From Microvirga sp052114605 (GTDB lineage: Bacteria; Pseudomonadota; Alphaproteobacteria; Rhizobiales; Beijerinckiaceae), in assembly GCF_052114605.1 (NCBI RefSeq), contig NZ_JBFRFB010000010.1, forward strand, positions 1 to 64,000: DNA of 64,000 nucleotides, read 5' to 3'. Positions 40,722 to 49,734 of this stretch are shown one piece after another. The notes beneath the pieces were generated by a model. That model had not been told where the DNA came from. It searched no databases and worked only from the letters and a program-made list of their open reading frames with translations. How positions within the stretch are numbered: position 1 is the stretch's first letter; every line of letters begins with the position of its first letter. The position numbers were made by a program, and so were the translations under genes.

Positions 40722-42349
40722 TTGTATCGGGCTCTCTTCTCGCCGCAGTGTTGCTTTTGCCGCTTCTGATGGCAGCCTGCTGCCTCTTCGCCAGCTTTCG
40801 GGCGCGAGCGCTGTCATTGCTCGCTGTGGCTCCTCTCCCGGCGATGCTGGCGGCATTATTCTTATCGGATGGCCACTTCGTTCTCTTCCCGCAACCATTC
40901 CGGTTGACACTGGCGCTCGACAGGCCAGGCGCCATCCTGCTTGGAGGCTCCGCGCTGCTCTGGAGCGCAGCAGGTGCCTACGCAGCCTCCTATATGCGCC
41001 ACGACCCCGAGGCGCCGCAGTTTGCCGTCTGGTGGCTGCTGACGCTCGCCGGCAGCCTCGGCCTCTTCATCGTCGGCGATGTGGTCAACTTCTACCTGCT
41101 CTTCACTCTAACGAGTCTCTCGGCCTACGGACTCATCACCCATGAGCAGACCGCCGCCGCATCGCGGGCCGGCGTCATCTACGTCGCGCTGGCGCTGCTT
41201 GCGGAGGCGTTTCTCCTTCTCGCCCTCGTGATGCTTGCCGCCGGCCACCCGGAAGCCAATCCGCAGATCCGGGATGTCGTCATTGCCCTACCCTCGTCAC
41301 CCATGCGCGACGGCATCGTCGCGCTGCTGATCCTCGGTTTTTCTCTTAAAATGGGACTGTTTCCTCTACATGTCTGGTTGCCTCTTGCACATCCAGCCGC
41401 TCCTGTACCGGCGTCTGCCGTACTCAGCGGCGTGGTCGTCAAGTCAGGAGTGATCGGACTCCTCCGTTTCCTGCCCTATGAAGTCGGTCTGCCGTTCTGG
41501 GGCACCGTGCTGATCGTGACCGGAATTGTCACCGCCTATTACGGCGTCCTCATCGGCATCACACAGGAGCGGCCCAAGACGATCCTCGCCTACTCCACCG
41601 TCAGCCAGATGGGTCTGGTCGCCGTCCTGCTCGGTGTCGCGCTCGAGAACGCTGACCCAGAAGCGACCAATCTCGTCGCCTATTATGCCGTGCATCACAC
41701 GCTGATCAAAGGCGCTCTTTTCCTCGCGATCGGTGTCCTGAGCGCGACCCGCGGGCCACGACTTCGGCCCGTGCTGCTGCTTACCGGAATCCTGGCGCTG
41801 AGCCTCGGCGGCATGCCGCTGACGAGCGGTGCGCTCGCCAAGCTCGCCGCCAAGCCGATGCTAGGTTACGGGCTCGTCGGATTTGCAGTGACGTTCGCCG
41901 GCGCCGGCAGCACGATGCTGATGCTGCATTTCATTCTAACAATAGCTTATGATGAGCGCCGAAAGCCGCCTGCCTCTGCGCCGCCCGGTCAACTGTTTCC
42001 ATGGCTCGCCGTCACAACCGCTTCACTGGTTGTGCCCTGGTCGCTCTATCCGACAATTGCGGGCGAGAGCGTGATGCGTCTGCTGGAGCCGAGCGCGCTC
42101 TGGAAAGTGGCTTGGCCCATGCTGCTCGGCGCAAGCGCCATTGTCTTCGTTCGTCTCCTGACGCGTTTGCCAGGGTCTGTTCCAGAAGGCGATATCGTCA
42201 CTCTTGTGGAAGTGGGTAGCCCAATCGTGCTCCGCCTTGCGGCCAGCATCGAGCAGGCTGACACCCGCTTGCGACGCTGGCCGGTTGCAGGCTTGTTGCT
42301 GGTGGGGCTCGCAGTCCTGCTCGGTGGAGCGCTGATGCTCCGGGCCTGA
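40718..42349 (+). CDS. second NuoM/NuoN-like antiporter subunit (Mbh-H/MrpD'-like)
   Basis: Protein of 543 residues, ~14-15 helices. The TM7 region (GFSLKMGLFPLHVWLPLAHP, then PASAVLSGVVVKSGVIGLL) and the later His/Lys helix (YYAVHHTLIKGALFLAIG) are intact. In TM5 the segment reads NFYLLFTLTSLSAYGL, so Thr130 stands where the companion subunit (and nearly all relatives) has the proton-channel Glu. The start overlaps mnhD by ATGA, and it ends the operon. It may act as a structural or cation-path subunit rather than a standard proton pump; which cation is moved is unknown. Confidence 0.82.
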   Translation: MIVSGSLLAAVLLLPLLMAACCLFASFRARALSLLAVAPLPAMLAALFLSDGHFVLFPQPFRLTLALDRPGAILLGGSALLWSAAGAYAASYMRHDPEAPQFAVWWLLTLAGSLGLFIVGDVVNFYLLFTLTSLSAYGLITHEQTAAASRAGVIYVALALLAEAFLLLALVMLAAGHPEANPQIRDVVIALPSSPMRDGIVALLILGFSLKMGLFPLHVWLPLAHPAAPVPASAVLSGVVVKSGVIGLLRFLPYEVGLPFWGTVLIVTGIVTAYYGVLIGITQERPKTILAYSTVSQMGLVAVLLGVALENADPEATNLVAYYAVHHTLIKGALFLAIGVLSATRGPRLRPVLLLTGILALSLGGMPLTSGALAKLAAKPMLGYGLVGFAVTFAGAGSTMLMLHFILTIAYDERRKPPASAPPGQLFPWLAVTTASLVVPWSLYPTIAGESVMRLLEPSALWKVAWPMLLGASAIVFVRLLTRLPGSVPEGDIVTLVEVGSPIVLRLAASIEQADTRLRRWPVAGLLLVGLAVLLGGALMLRA

Positions 42350-42413
42350 CCGAGAGCGGTCTATCTAAAGCATGGGACATTCGGGATGGTGTAGGCATTT
42401 GGAATGGGTCGCG

Positions 42414-43373
42414 TCATGCGATGGCATCAGCCAGCATCCCATAACGCACGAGGACGGTGCTCAGCGAACGGTAGAACTTGATCAGGTTTTTCCAGGGTCG
42501 ATCAATGCGGGTCAGGCCGCTCAGGGCGGCCACCACGGTTCCAACGTCGGTCTTGCCCTGGAGCACGAGCCAGCCGCCCAACACCAGAATTCCGACGACT
42601 CCGAGAGCAGCCAGCGCATTGAGCGCGGCCTTCGAGGATAGCTTGAGGATATGAATTCTCTGGCGGGTGTGGAGGACCCCGTCGAAGGTATCGAGGATCG
42701 TCGCTTCCGGCCAGGGATTCGCAGAATCTATCGTCCGGTCAACAGCCCTTCGCAGAAGCTCCAGTCGCTTTTTCACTAGAGGGTTCACCGGTCGCTGGAC
42801 GGCGACCACGATCACGGCTTGCGGCAATGCGACCGCGACGATGATGGCGCCGAGCAGTGGTTCACTGGCTGTGATGTAGATGAGGACGCTGAGAAGAGTT
42901 CCGAATTCCAGGAGCGGCGTCGTGATGGCCTCGCCTGCGAAAAGACCGACGCTTTCGGCCTCGGCGGTCAGCATGCTGACGATGGTCCCATCGGCAGCCC
43001 GGGTCGCGTCTCCGGCATGGCGTTTATGGGCATAGGTGGCCAGGATGCGGCCGCGGATTCGGCGAACGATGGTTTCGCCGAGCATCGCGCCTCGATATTG
43101 CAGGTAAAGCTTGAGGGCGATTGCAAGCAATGTAACGGCTGCATATTGGGCCCCGAGCACCATGACTTGATGCAGCGAGATTCCGTAGGCCAAACCGTTG
43201 ATCAACACCTGCTGAAAATAGAGCGGCACGGACGCAAGGGCGGCAACCGCAAGCGAGAGCCCGATGAGCATGAATTGGGCTTGCTTCGTCTGGATCCAAA
43301 GCTGTCGATAGAGCGCAGAAAATCGCCGGACCTGCACATTGTTTCCATCAGAACCGTGATCCGACCCAGGCAT
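42414..43373 (-). CDS. ABC exporter transmembrane domain protein lacking an ATPase domain
   Basis: Protein of 319 residues forming only the membrane part of a type I ABC exporter. Six hydrophobic helices are recognisable (FMLIGLSLAVAALASVPLYF, YAAVTLLAIALKLYLQYRG, LLSVLIYITASEPLLGAIIV, ALAALGVVGILVLGGWLVL). The intracellular-loop motif GETIVRRIRGRILATYAHKR precedes helix 3. It ends at VRYGMLADAIA, just where a nucleotide-binding domain would normally begin; no Walker A or LSGGQ follows in any frame. GGAGAG precedes the ATG. Either a half-transporter powered in trans or a truncated gene. Stands alone between divergent operons. Confidence 0.75.
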   Translation of the reverse strand: MPGSDHGSDGNNVQVRRFSALYRQLWIQTKQAQFMLIGLSLAVAALASVPLYFQQVLINGLAYGISLHQVMVLGAQYAAVTLLAIALKLYLQYRGAMLGETIVRRIRGRILATYAHKRHAGDATRAADGTIVSMLTAEAESVGLFAGEAITTPLLEFGTLLSVLIYITASEPLLGAIIVAVALPQAVIVVAVQRPVNPLVKKRLELLRRAVDRTIDSANPWPEATILDTFDGVLHTRQRIHILKLSSKAALNALAALGVVGILVLGGWLVLQGKTDVGTVVAALSGLTRIDRPWKNLIKFYRSLSTVLVRYGMLADAIA

Positions 43374-43572
43374 TGCCGGCTCTCCAAGTTACGGCGCGGA
43401 CCGCAGACCTATTCGGGTGTCGGCCCTCGACCGTATCAGTGTCTGTGGGGAACAAGGCACATTTGTGGGCCTTCCCGGCACGATGGCATCGGAATTTATC
43501 CGGCAGTCGCTGCTCGAAAGCGAGATGGGGCGCCTTTGCCCAACAGGTTTTTCCGCAGCGGATAAAGCGTGT

Positions 43573-44571
43573 CTAAATCGTCTCCCAAGCCGATGACTTC
43601 GCCGAGCGCCTTAACGCATCGAGGACGCGCATGTTCTTCAATGCATCTTCGATGCCGTATCTGAGAGGATCGGCGCCGCGGACGACGCGACTGAACGCCT
43701 CCCCCTGAAGCTGATATTGATCCGTGACAGGGAATTCGAAGGCCCGTGCCGAACCGCCGCCATGCGCGGTGCCGTTATCGATGAATATGCGGGTCGGCTG
43801 ATCAGGTGGAGCGTTGAAAGGTATCTCGATCTCGATCCGTCCCTTCGTTCCGAAGATCTGTAACCTCTGGAATGGTACGAGCTGTGTTGAGACCGTGAAT
43901 GTGAGCTGACGACCTGCACCGAAATCCACGAGTGCGCTCATCGTGCGGTCGATTGCCAAGGCGGGGTCGCGATCCTCGAGCGCGATGGCGCGAACCGGCT
44001 CGCCATCGAAGAAGTAGCGGCCAGCCACCACCGCATAGCATCCGATATCCAGCATTCCGCCACCGCCGATATCCGCCATGTTGCGGATGTTGGATGGGTC
44101 CGCGTTGAAATAGGAGAAGAACACCTGGATCGCCCTCACCTCTCCTACAGCTCCCTCCTGAATGAGATTTCGGACGTGTTGCCATTGTGGATGGTGACGA
44201 ACCATGAACGCTTCGGCGATGAAGACCTTGGAGGAGGCTTCCTTGAGTTGCTCCGCCTCGCTGGCAGTGATCGCTATCGGCTTCTCGCACAGCACGTGTT
44301 TACCTGCGGATGCCGCCATGAGCGTCAGCGGGACATGCAGATGATTGGGAAGCGGATTGTAAATGGCCTCAATATCCGGGTCGGCCAGCAACGCCTCATA
44401 GGAACCGTAAGCCTTGGAAATTCCCAGCTCCTTGGCCATGGCCTGGGCCGATGCTTCGTTCCGCGAAGCGACGGCCGCAATGTCACAAAGCGGGCTTTTC
44501 ATCATTCCCGGAACGACCTTCGTTCTTCCGATCCTAGCCGTACTCAATATTCCCCAACGAACCGGCTGCAT
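43573..44571 (-). CDS. Gfo/Idh/MocA-family NAD(P)-dependent sugar dehydrogenase
   Basis: 332 residues from ATG 44571, chosen because AGGAGGG lies right before it. N-terminal Rossmann fold (VRWGILSTARIGRTKVVPGM), the catalytic-lysine motif KHVLCEKPIAI, and the C-terminal domain with GGGMLDIGCYAVVAG and FGAGRQLTFTVSTQL. Such enzymes oxidise free pentoses/hexoses or sugar derivatives in the cytoplasm. Third gene of the leftward arm (LacI regulator, GH43, this gene), 63 bases after GH43, so it likely acts on the sugar released by that glycosidase (xylose or arabinose). Confidence 0.88.
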   Translation of the reverse strand: MQPVRWGILSTARIGRTKVVPGMMKSPLCDIAAVASRNEASAQAMAKELGISKAYGSYEALLADPDIEAIYNPLPNHLHVPLTLMAASAGKHVLCEKPIAITASEAEQLKEASSKVFIAEAFMVRHHPQWQHVRNLIQEGAVGEVRAIQVFFSYFNADPSNIRNMADIGGGGMLDIGCYAVVAGRYFFDGEPVRAIALEDRDPALAIDRTMSALVDFGAGRQLTFTVSTQLVPFQRLQIFGTKGRIEIEIPFNAPPDQPTRIFIDNGTAHGGGSARAFEFPVTDQYQLQGEAFSRVVRGADPLRYGIEDALKNMRVLDALRRSAKSSAWETI

Positions 44572-44634
44572 GTTGCCCTCCTGAGAATGTATGTCGATGA
44601 GCGGCATGCAAGGCCGTTCGCCCGCTGCCCTCGG

Positions 44635-46242
44635 TTACTCGCTATGATCGGATGCGCGGTAAATGAAGAAATCGAAATCCGCCGTTAGAGCGCGACCTGT
44701 CAGATCGTGAGCAGCCATTCCGACGAAAGCGCCTGTGAATGAACCATGGGCCCCTGGCCCTGCCTCATCCGACAAGATGCTCGCATCGAGGACAGGCTCA
44801 ACAGGTTTCCAGTCCGCTCCATCGACCGCCCATCTGAACTGAAGATCCGCCAGATGGACATCGACGCCGAGATGAATTGGGCCGGTCGCGGGCAGTAGCA
44901 GATCGCTGTCGAGCATGTAGGTCATTATGGAATCCGGATCGTTTCCCAGACACGAGATGACCTGGAGCACCCGCCTCCCCTCGTCGTCCGCAGACACGGC
45001 AAGGTAGTGAAAGCGCGCACGGTCGTAATAACAGATCAGGCCGGCAAGCTGCTGATAGGTTTTCGGATTGAAATCCACCACGGTCTCGGCTGAGTAGCTC
45101 CATTCCGTCTGGCGCCGGGCAACGAGAGCCTGTTCAAACCAGCTTCCAATGGACTCACGCCCATAAAGCCGAAGATGCCCCGGCCTAGCACTCAGCGAGA
45201 ACAGCCGCTCCCATTCGGGAGTGCGTAACCACTGGAACTCGGAGGGCAATTTTCCATCATTGAAATCGTGGTGCTCAGGTTCAGCCGGAAATGGGTAGGA
45301 TGGGAGTTCAGGTCCTTGAACCTCGATAGCGGGAACTTGCCCGCCATGGGCGAGGTAGAGCCAGTCGTCGTCTCCCCAGATGACCCGCTGGATCACCGTC
45401 TCCCGGCCCAAAGGCGAGCGTCTCGATCCAGGCAAAGGGCGGCTGCAGAGATGTGTGTGGAAGACCTCGCCGGCGGATGTCTCTACATAGAAGCCGTGCC
45501 CTGCCCTCTGAAGTGGAGCATCCGGCGCGTCCTTGCTCGTCAGGAGATGAATATTTGGGTGGAGCTCGTAAGGTCCGTCGATCGTTCTGGAACGAGCCAT
45601 CGTGACGGCATGGTTATAGGAGGTGCCGCCCTCGGCCACCGTGAGATAGTACCAGCCGTTGCGCTTCCACAGATGCGGCCCCTCCACCAGCCCGAGAGGA
45701 CTGCCCTTGAAGATGTTCTTGATCGGGCCGACGAGCCGGCGCTCCTGCGGCGAGTATTCCTGCAGGAGAATGCCATCGAAGGAGCTTCGCCGACGCCGAT
45801 GATCCCAGATCATGTTGACGAACCACTTGCGCCCATCGTCATCGTGAAACAGCGATGGATCGAAACCTGACGAGTTCATGTAGACCGGGTCGGACCACGG
45901 ACCTTCGATGGACGGCGCCGTCACAAGGTAGTTGTGCGTGTCCTTGAAGTTGCCGAGACGCCGCTTCACATCCGTGTAGATCAACCAGAATAAGCCATCG
46001 GCATAGGTCAAGGCGGGCGCCCACACACCGCAGCTGTCGGGGTTGCCGCGCATGTCGAGTTGAGACGCACGATCGAGCGGGCGGCAGATCATGCGCCAGT
46101 TCACGAGATCGCGAGAGTGATGGATCTGAACGCCGGGATACCACTCGAAGGTCGAGGTGGCGATGTAGTAATCATCGCCTGCCCTGCAGAAGGCGGGATC
46201 AGGATTAAAGCCACGAAGGATAGGGTTTCGAATGGTCGTCAT
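44635..46242 (-). CDS. glycoside hydrolase family 43 (beta-xylosidase/arabinofuranosidase-like)
   Basis: Protein of 535 residues. The five-blade propeller carries the GH43 triad: Asp15 in GFNPDPAFCR (base), Asp128 in SSGFDPSLFHDDDGRKW (pKa modulator) and Glu187 in LGLVEGPHLWKRNGWYYL (acid). Residues ~330-535 form the beta-sandwich domain seen in subfamilies with beta-1,4-xylosidase activity (LRTPEWERLFSLSARPGHLR, QQLAGLICYYDRARFHYLAV). No signal peptide, so it hydrolyses imported oligosaccharides in the cytoplasm. That fits the neighbouring ABC importer. AGGAAA precedes the ATG; 16 bases after the LacI gene. Confidence 0.9.
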   Translation of the reverse strand: MTTIRNPILRGFNPDPAFCRAGDDYYIATSTFEWYPGVQIHHSRDLVNWRMICRPLDRASQLDMRGNPDSCGVWAPALTYADGLFWLIYTDVKRRLGNFKDTHNYLVTAPSIEGPWSDPVYMNSSGFDPSLFHDDDGRKWFVNMIWDHRRRRSSFDGILLQEYSPQERRLVGPIKNIFKGSPLGLVEGPHLWKRNGWYYLTVAEGGTSYNHAVTMARSRTIDGPYELHPNIHLLTSKDAPDAPLQRAGHGFYVETSAGEVFHTHLCSRPLPGSRRSPLGRETVIQRVIWGDDDWLYLAHGGQVPAIEVQGPELPSYPFPAEPEHHDFNDGKLPSEFQWLRTPEWERLFSLSARPGHLRLYGRESIGSWFEQALVARRQTEWSYSAETVVDFNPKTYQQLAGLICYYDRARFHYLAVSADDEGRRVLQVISCLGNDPDSIMTYMLDSDLLLPATGPIHLGVDVHLADLQFRWAVDGADWKPVEPVLDASILSDEAGPGAHGSFTGAFVGMAAHDLTGRALTADFDFFIYRASDHSE

Positions 46243-46258
46243 CGGGCGTTTCCTGTTT

Positions 46259-47326
46259 TTATAATTTTTTAGCGGCAGATGCTCCGCGCATCCTTGCTGG
46301 CACCGAGCCGGTGGTGCCTCTTTCCAGTAACTGCAATGGCAAGCGGATATCCCACTCCTTCGGGCCTTTTTCCCCCTGAATCATCTTCAAAAGAGTAAGA
46401 GCGCCCGTGCGGCCGATTTCGTGCAGCGGCTGCCTAAATGTGGTGAGCGTAGGCTCGGTGTAATCGGCGAACTCGATGCCGTCGAACCCGATCACGGACA
46501 CATCCTCCGGCACGCGGATTCCGGCGGACCCGACCGTCTTGATAAAGCCGATCGCACTCTCATCACAGGCTGCGAAAATTCCGGTCGGCCGCTCCTTCAT
46601 GCGCAGGTAGGCTTCAGCAGCAGCGACACCGGTCGAGAACATGAAGGGCCCTTCCCAGCGTATGACATTCCCGCTGCAACCGGCCGACGAGAGCCCTTCC
46701 GAGAAACCTTTGAACCGCTCCGTCTCGATATAGGTGCCGGGAAGGCCGGAAATGTATCCGAACCTGCGATGGCCGAGCTGCACCAGATACTCCGCTGCCT
46801 TGCGGGAGGCTTCCCGGTCCTGAACGGTGATGTTGGGAATGACCCCACCTGGAACAGCCGAGCACATGGCCACCATGGGCACACCGGCATCCGCCATGCT
46901 GCGCTTGCTGTCCTGTGGAATTCGTCCATTCATAAGGAGAACGCCGTCCACCTGGCGGGAGAGCACGAGGTCGACATAGCGCACCTCCCGCTCCGTTCGA
47001 TTGTCCAGATTGGCAACGATGATTCCGTATCCGCTCTGTGTCAGTTCATCGTCCACTCCACGCAGAACCTGAGCGAAGACAGGATTGGTGAGCCTCGGCG
47101 CGACGACCAGTACGTTCATGGTGCGCCGAGTGCGGAGATTCCGGGCAGTACTGTTGGGTGTGTACCCACTACGACGCACAGCCTCCATCACCACTTTATG
47201 CGTCTTTGGACGAACTTGATCAGGATTTGCCAGGACGCGGCTGACGGTAGCCGTGGAAACTCCGGCTAGCTGCGCCACGTCCGCGATACGGACCTCCTTC
47301 ACTTTTTTCCAGCTTCTACGGCTCAT
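46259..47326 (-). CDS. LacI-family transcriptional repressor
   Basis: 355 residues from ATG 47326. N-terminal HTH VRIADVAQLAGVSTATVSRV with hinge helix (YTPNSTARNLRTRR), then the periplasmic-binding-protein-like sensor domain (MNVLVVAPRLTNPVFAQVL, QVDGVLLMNGRIPQD, VSVIGFDGIEFADYTEPTLT). Heads the leftward GH43/dehydrogenase operon and faces the transporter operon, with a perfect operator-like palindrome between them. It therefore probably represses both arms until a sugar inducer (xylose, xylobiose or related) binds. Confidence 0.92.
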   Translation of the reverse strand: MSRRSWKKVKEVRIADVAQLAGVSTATVSRVLANPDQVRPKTHKVVMEAVRRSGYTPNSTARNLRTRRTMNVLVVAPRLTNPVFAQVLRGVDDELTQSGYGIIVANLDNRTEREVRYVDLVLSRQVDGVLLMNGRIPQDSKRSMADAGVPMVAMCSAVPGGVIPNITVQDREASRKAAEYLVQLGHRRFGYISGLPGTYIETERFKGFSEGLSSAGCSGNVIRWEGPFMFSTGVAAAEAYLRMKERPTGIFAACDESAIGFIKTVGSAGIRVPEDVSVIGFDGIEFADYTEPTLTTFRQPLHEIGRTGALTLLKMIQGEKGPKEWDIRLPLQLLERGTTGSVPARMRGASAAKKL

Positions 47327-47398
47327 GGAGCGCACCTTTGAGGTCCCAACACAATATCGCCTCAATCAACCAACCTCGACACTACGTAAATTTTAGTC

Positions 47399-47454
47399 TT
47401 GACTTACCTTGAAGTCGATTTCAACCTACTTAGAACAAGATGTAATCGATTACA
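47399..47454 (+). promoter_or_regulatory. LacI-type operator overlapping the transporter-operon promoter
   Basis: TGTAATCGATTACA at 47441-47454 is a perfect 14-base palindrome with the central CG typical of LacI-family operators. A -35-like TTGAAG (47409-47414) and -10-like TAGAAC (47431-47436), 16 bases apart, lie directly upstream; another -35 candidate is TTGACT at 47399-47404. The operator would cover the first transcribed bases, a position that blocks initiation. The LacI gene begins only 115 bases to the left. Confidence 0.75.
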
Positions 47455-47486
47455 GAAAAAGCTCACAACGCTTCTGGGAGGAAGCC

Positions 47487-48722
47487 ATGCACCTGAAGAC
47501 ACGCGTTTCCGCGTATACCCTTGCTATTGCCATGATTTCGAGCTCTGGAGCCTTCGCCCAAAAGGCGGAAGTACTCCATTGGTGGACCTCGGCCGGCGAG
47601 TCCGCGTCCGTCAAGGTCTTTGCCGACCAGTACACAAAGGCCGGCGGCACCTGGGTCGATAACGCTATCGCCGGCGGCGCGAACGCCCGTGCGGCAGGGA
47701 TCAACCGCATCGTCGGCGGAAATCCCCCGGCCATGATGCAGTTCAATACGGGCAAGCAGTTCGACGAACTCGTCAGCAACGACCTCGTTCGCGATGTCGA
47801 AAGCAAAGCAAAAGCCGGCAAATGGCGTGAGATCATGCCCAAGCCCATCGTCGATGCGACAGTTCGTGAGGGCAAATTCTTCGCAGTTCCGATCAATATT
47901 CACGGCCAGAACTGGATGTTCTACAATACGAAGCTCTTCAAGGATGCAGGCGTCGAGCCTCCGAAGACCTTCCCTGAACTCATCGCGGCCGGCGAAAAGC
48001 TCAAGGCCAGCGGCGTGATCCCGCTTGCCCTCGGCGGGCAGCCCAACTGGGAGCATAACCTGTTCCGTGCCGTGTTGGTCGGCAATGGCGGCGCTGATCT
48101 GTTCCGCAAGGTCTACGGTGCGCGTGACCAGAAAGCGGCGAAGAGCGCGGAGTTCAAGGAGGCCACCGAGCTCTTCGGGAAGATGCGTGCACTTGTCGAT
48201 CCCGGCTCTCCCGGACGCAACTGGAATGATGCCGCCGCGCTCGTCATCACCAACAAGGCGGCCATGCACTTCAATGGCGACTGGGCCAAGGGCGAGTTCA
48301 CCGCGGCGGGCCAGACGGCAGGCAAGGAATACGGCTGCACCATCGTCGGCAAGTATCCGGGGCTCGTGATCGGCGGCGACGTATTCGTATTCCCCGTGAC
48401 CAAGGATAAGGATCAGCTGGCCGCTCAGGACAAGTTGGCGGATGTCCTTCTCGATCCGACGACCCAGCTCGAGTTCAACAAGAAGAAGGGCTCGATTCCA
48501 GTCCGATTGGACGTGGACGTCTCATCCATGGATGTCTGCGCTCAGAAGTCCGCCTCAGTGCTGAAGGACCCGGCGAACCAGGTCGAGGCCATGGAACTCC
48601 TGAGCACGCCGAACTTCTCCGGCGCCATGCAGGATGCTGTCACGCAATTCTGGAACAACCCGAACATGTCGGCTGACGCCTTCGTGGAGAAGGTCGTTTC
48701 CGCCATGCAAAGCGCAAGCTGA
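47487..48722 (+). CDS. carbohydrate ABC transporter substrate-binding protein
   Basis: 411 residues from ATG 47487, selected because GGGAGG precedes it and a classical signal peptide follows (MHLKTRVSAYTLAIAMISSS, cleavage after AFA). Family-1 sugar-binding pattern: EVLHWWTSAGESASVKVFAD at the start of the first lobe, INGIVGG-type loop (INRIVGGNPPAMMQFNTG), and FAVPINIHGQNWMFYNTKLF. AAMHFNGDWAKGEF follows in the second lobe. Periplasmic. First gene of the rightward operon, directly behind the LacI operator. A hairpin after its stop may favour its overproduction relative to the permeases. Confidence 0.92.
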   Translation: MHLKTRVSAYTLAIAMISSSGAFAQKAEVLHWWTSAGESASVKVFADQYTKAGGTWVDNAIAGGANARAAGINRIVGGNPPAMMQFNTGKQFDELVSNDLVRDVESKAKAGKWREIMPKPIVDATVREGKFFAVPINIHGQNWMFYNTKLFKDAGVEPPKTFPELIAAGEKLKASGVIPLALGGQPNWEHNLFRAVLVGNGGADLFRKVYGARDQKAAKSAEFKEATELFGKMRALVDPGSPGRNWNDAAALVITNKAAMHFNGDWAKGEFTAAGQTAGKEYGCTIVGKYPGLVIGGDVFVFPVTKDKDQLAAQDKLADVLLDPTTQLEFNKKKGSIPVRLDVDVSSMDVCAQKSASVLKDPANQVEAMELLSTPNFSGAMQDAVTQFWNNPNMSADAFVEKVVSAMQSAS

Positions 48723-48742
48723 GGCACCTTCATCCCAATGCG

Positions 48743-48770
48743 GTCCGGCGGAGCCCTGCTTCCGCCGGAC
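48743..48770 (+). other. intercistronic stem-loop after the binding-protein gene
   Basis: GTCCGGCGGA (48743-48752) and TCCGCCGGAC (48761-48770) form a perfect 10-bp GC-rich stem with an 8-base loop, 20 bases after the stop of the binding protein and 25 bases before the permease start. It has no T-tract, so it is an mRNA-stabilising or partial-termination element rather than a full terminator. Similar hairpins (malE-malF type) raise binding-protein yield over membrane subunits. Confidence 0.65.
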
Positions 48771-48795
48771 TGGGAACCTTTGAGGGAGTCTTCAG

Positions 48796-49734
48796 ATGGC
48801 CATCGTCTCTATCCCAACTGCCGTTGCCACATCCGAGCGCCCTGTCAAAAGCCGCCGCTTCAACAGAGCACGACTGCCCGCAGCCCTGGCGCTACTCCCG
48901 ACAGCGCTCATTGTCCTGGTCGTCTATATCGGCTGCATGCTGTGGACGGTGCGGCTCTCATTCACGAGTTCGACGCTGCTTCCCAAGCTCGATTGGGTCG
49001 GCTTTGCGCAGTACAGCCGCCTTTTCATGAATGACCGGTTCCTGGTCTCAGCCGAAAACATCCTTATCTTCGGGGTTCTTTTCATCTCGGGATGCCTCAT
49101 TATCGGCTTCATGCTCGCCGTCTTCATCGATCAGAACGTCCGCGCCGAAGGCGTCTTCCGCACGATCTTCCTCTACCCATATGCCATGTCCTTCGTGGTC
49201 ACCGGGGTTGCCTGGCAGTGGTTTCTCAATCCCGGCCTCGGCCTCCAAAAGCTCGTGCGTGACATGGGCTTCGAGAGCTTCACCTTCGACTGGCTCGTGA
49301 ATCAGCAGATGGCGATCTACACCATCGTCATTGCGGGCTTGTGGCATGGGGCCGGACTGACCATGGCCATTCTCCTCGCAGGCTTGCGGGGCGTGGACTC
49401 GGAACTGTGGAAGGCCGCGCGCATCGACGGCATTCCCACATGGCGCGTCTACCTGTCCATCGTTCTTCCGCTGCTTCGGCCCATGGTCGTCACTGCCACC
49501 GTTCTCCTCGCAACAGGCGTCGTGAAGCTCTACGACCTTGTAGTCGCCATGACCCTCGGCGGCCCCGGCATCGCTACGGAAGTGCCGGCGAAGTTCGTGA
49601 TGGATCACCTGTTCGAGCGCAACAACATCGCCCTCGGAACGGCTGCCGCCACCGTCATGCTGATCACGGTCGTGGTGATCCTCGCCCCATGGATCTACGC
49701 CAAATATGTCCGTTCCCAAGGGAGGCCCGCATGA
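48796..49734 (+). CDS. sugar ABC transporter permease (MalF-like)
   Basis: Protein of 312 residues with six helices (LLPTALIVLVVYIGCMLWTV; ILIFGVLFISGCLIIGFMLA; TIFLYPYAMSFVVTGVAWQW). The cytoplasmic EAA loop, ELWKAARIDGIPTWRVYLSI, docks on the ATPase. Start ATG 48796 with GAGGGAG upstream. Overlaps the second permease by ATGA. Partner of the genes at 47487, 49731 and 50618. Confidence 0.93.
   Translation: MAIVSIPTAVATSERPVKSRRFNRARLPAALALLPTALIVLVVYIGCMLWTVRLSFTSSTLLPKLDWVGFAQYSRLFMNDRFLVSAENILIFGVLFISGCLIIGFMLAVFIDQNVRAEGVFRTIFLYPYAMSFVVTGVAWQWFLNPGLGLQKLVRDMGFESFTFDWLVNQQMAIYTIVIAGLWHGAGLTMAILLAGLRGVDSELWKAARIDGIPTWRVYLSIVLPLLRPMVVTATVLLATGVVKLYDLVVAMTLGGPGIATEVPAKFVMDHLFERNNIALGTAAATVMLITVVVILAPWIYAKYVRSQGRPA

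Noticed and set aside
43430..43585. Rightward frame reading GTFVGLPGTMASEFIRQS
   Set aside because: No start signal and it overlaps the dehydrogenase 3' end; could be a relic but cannot be supported.
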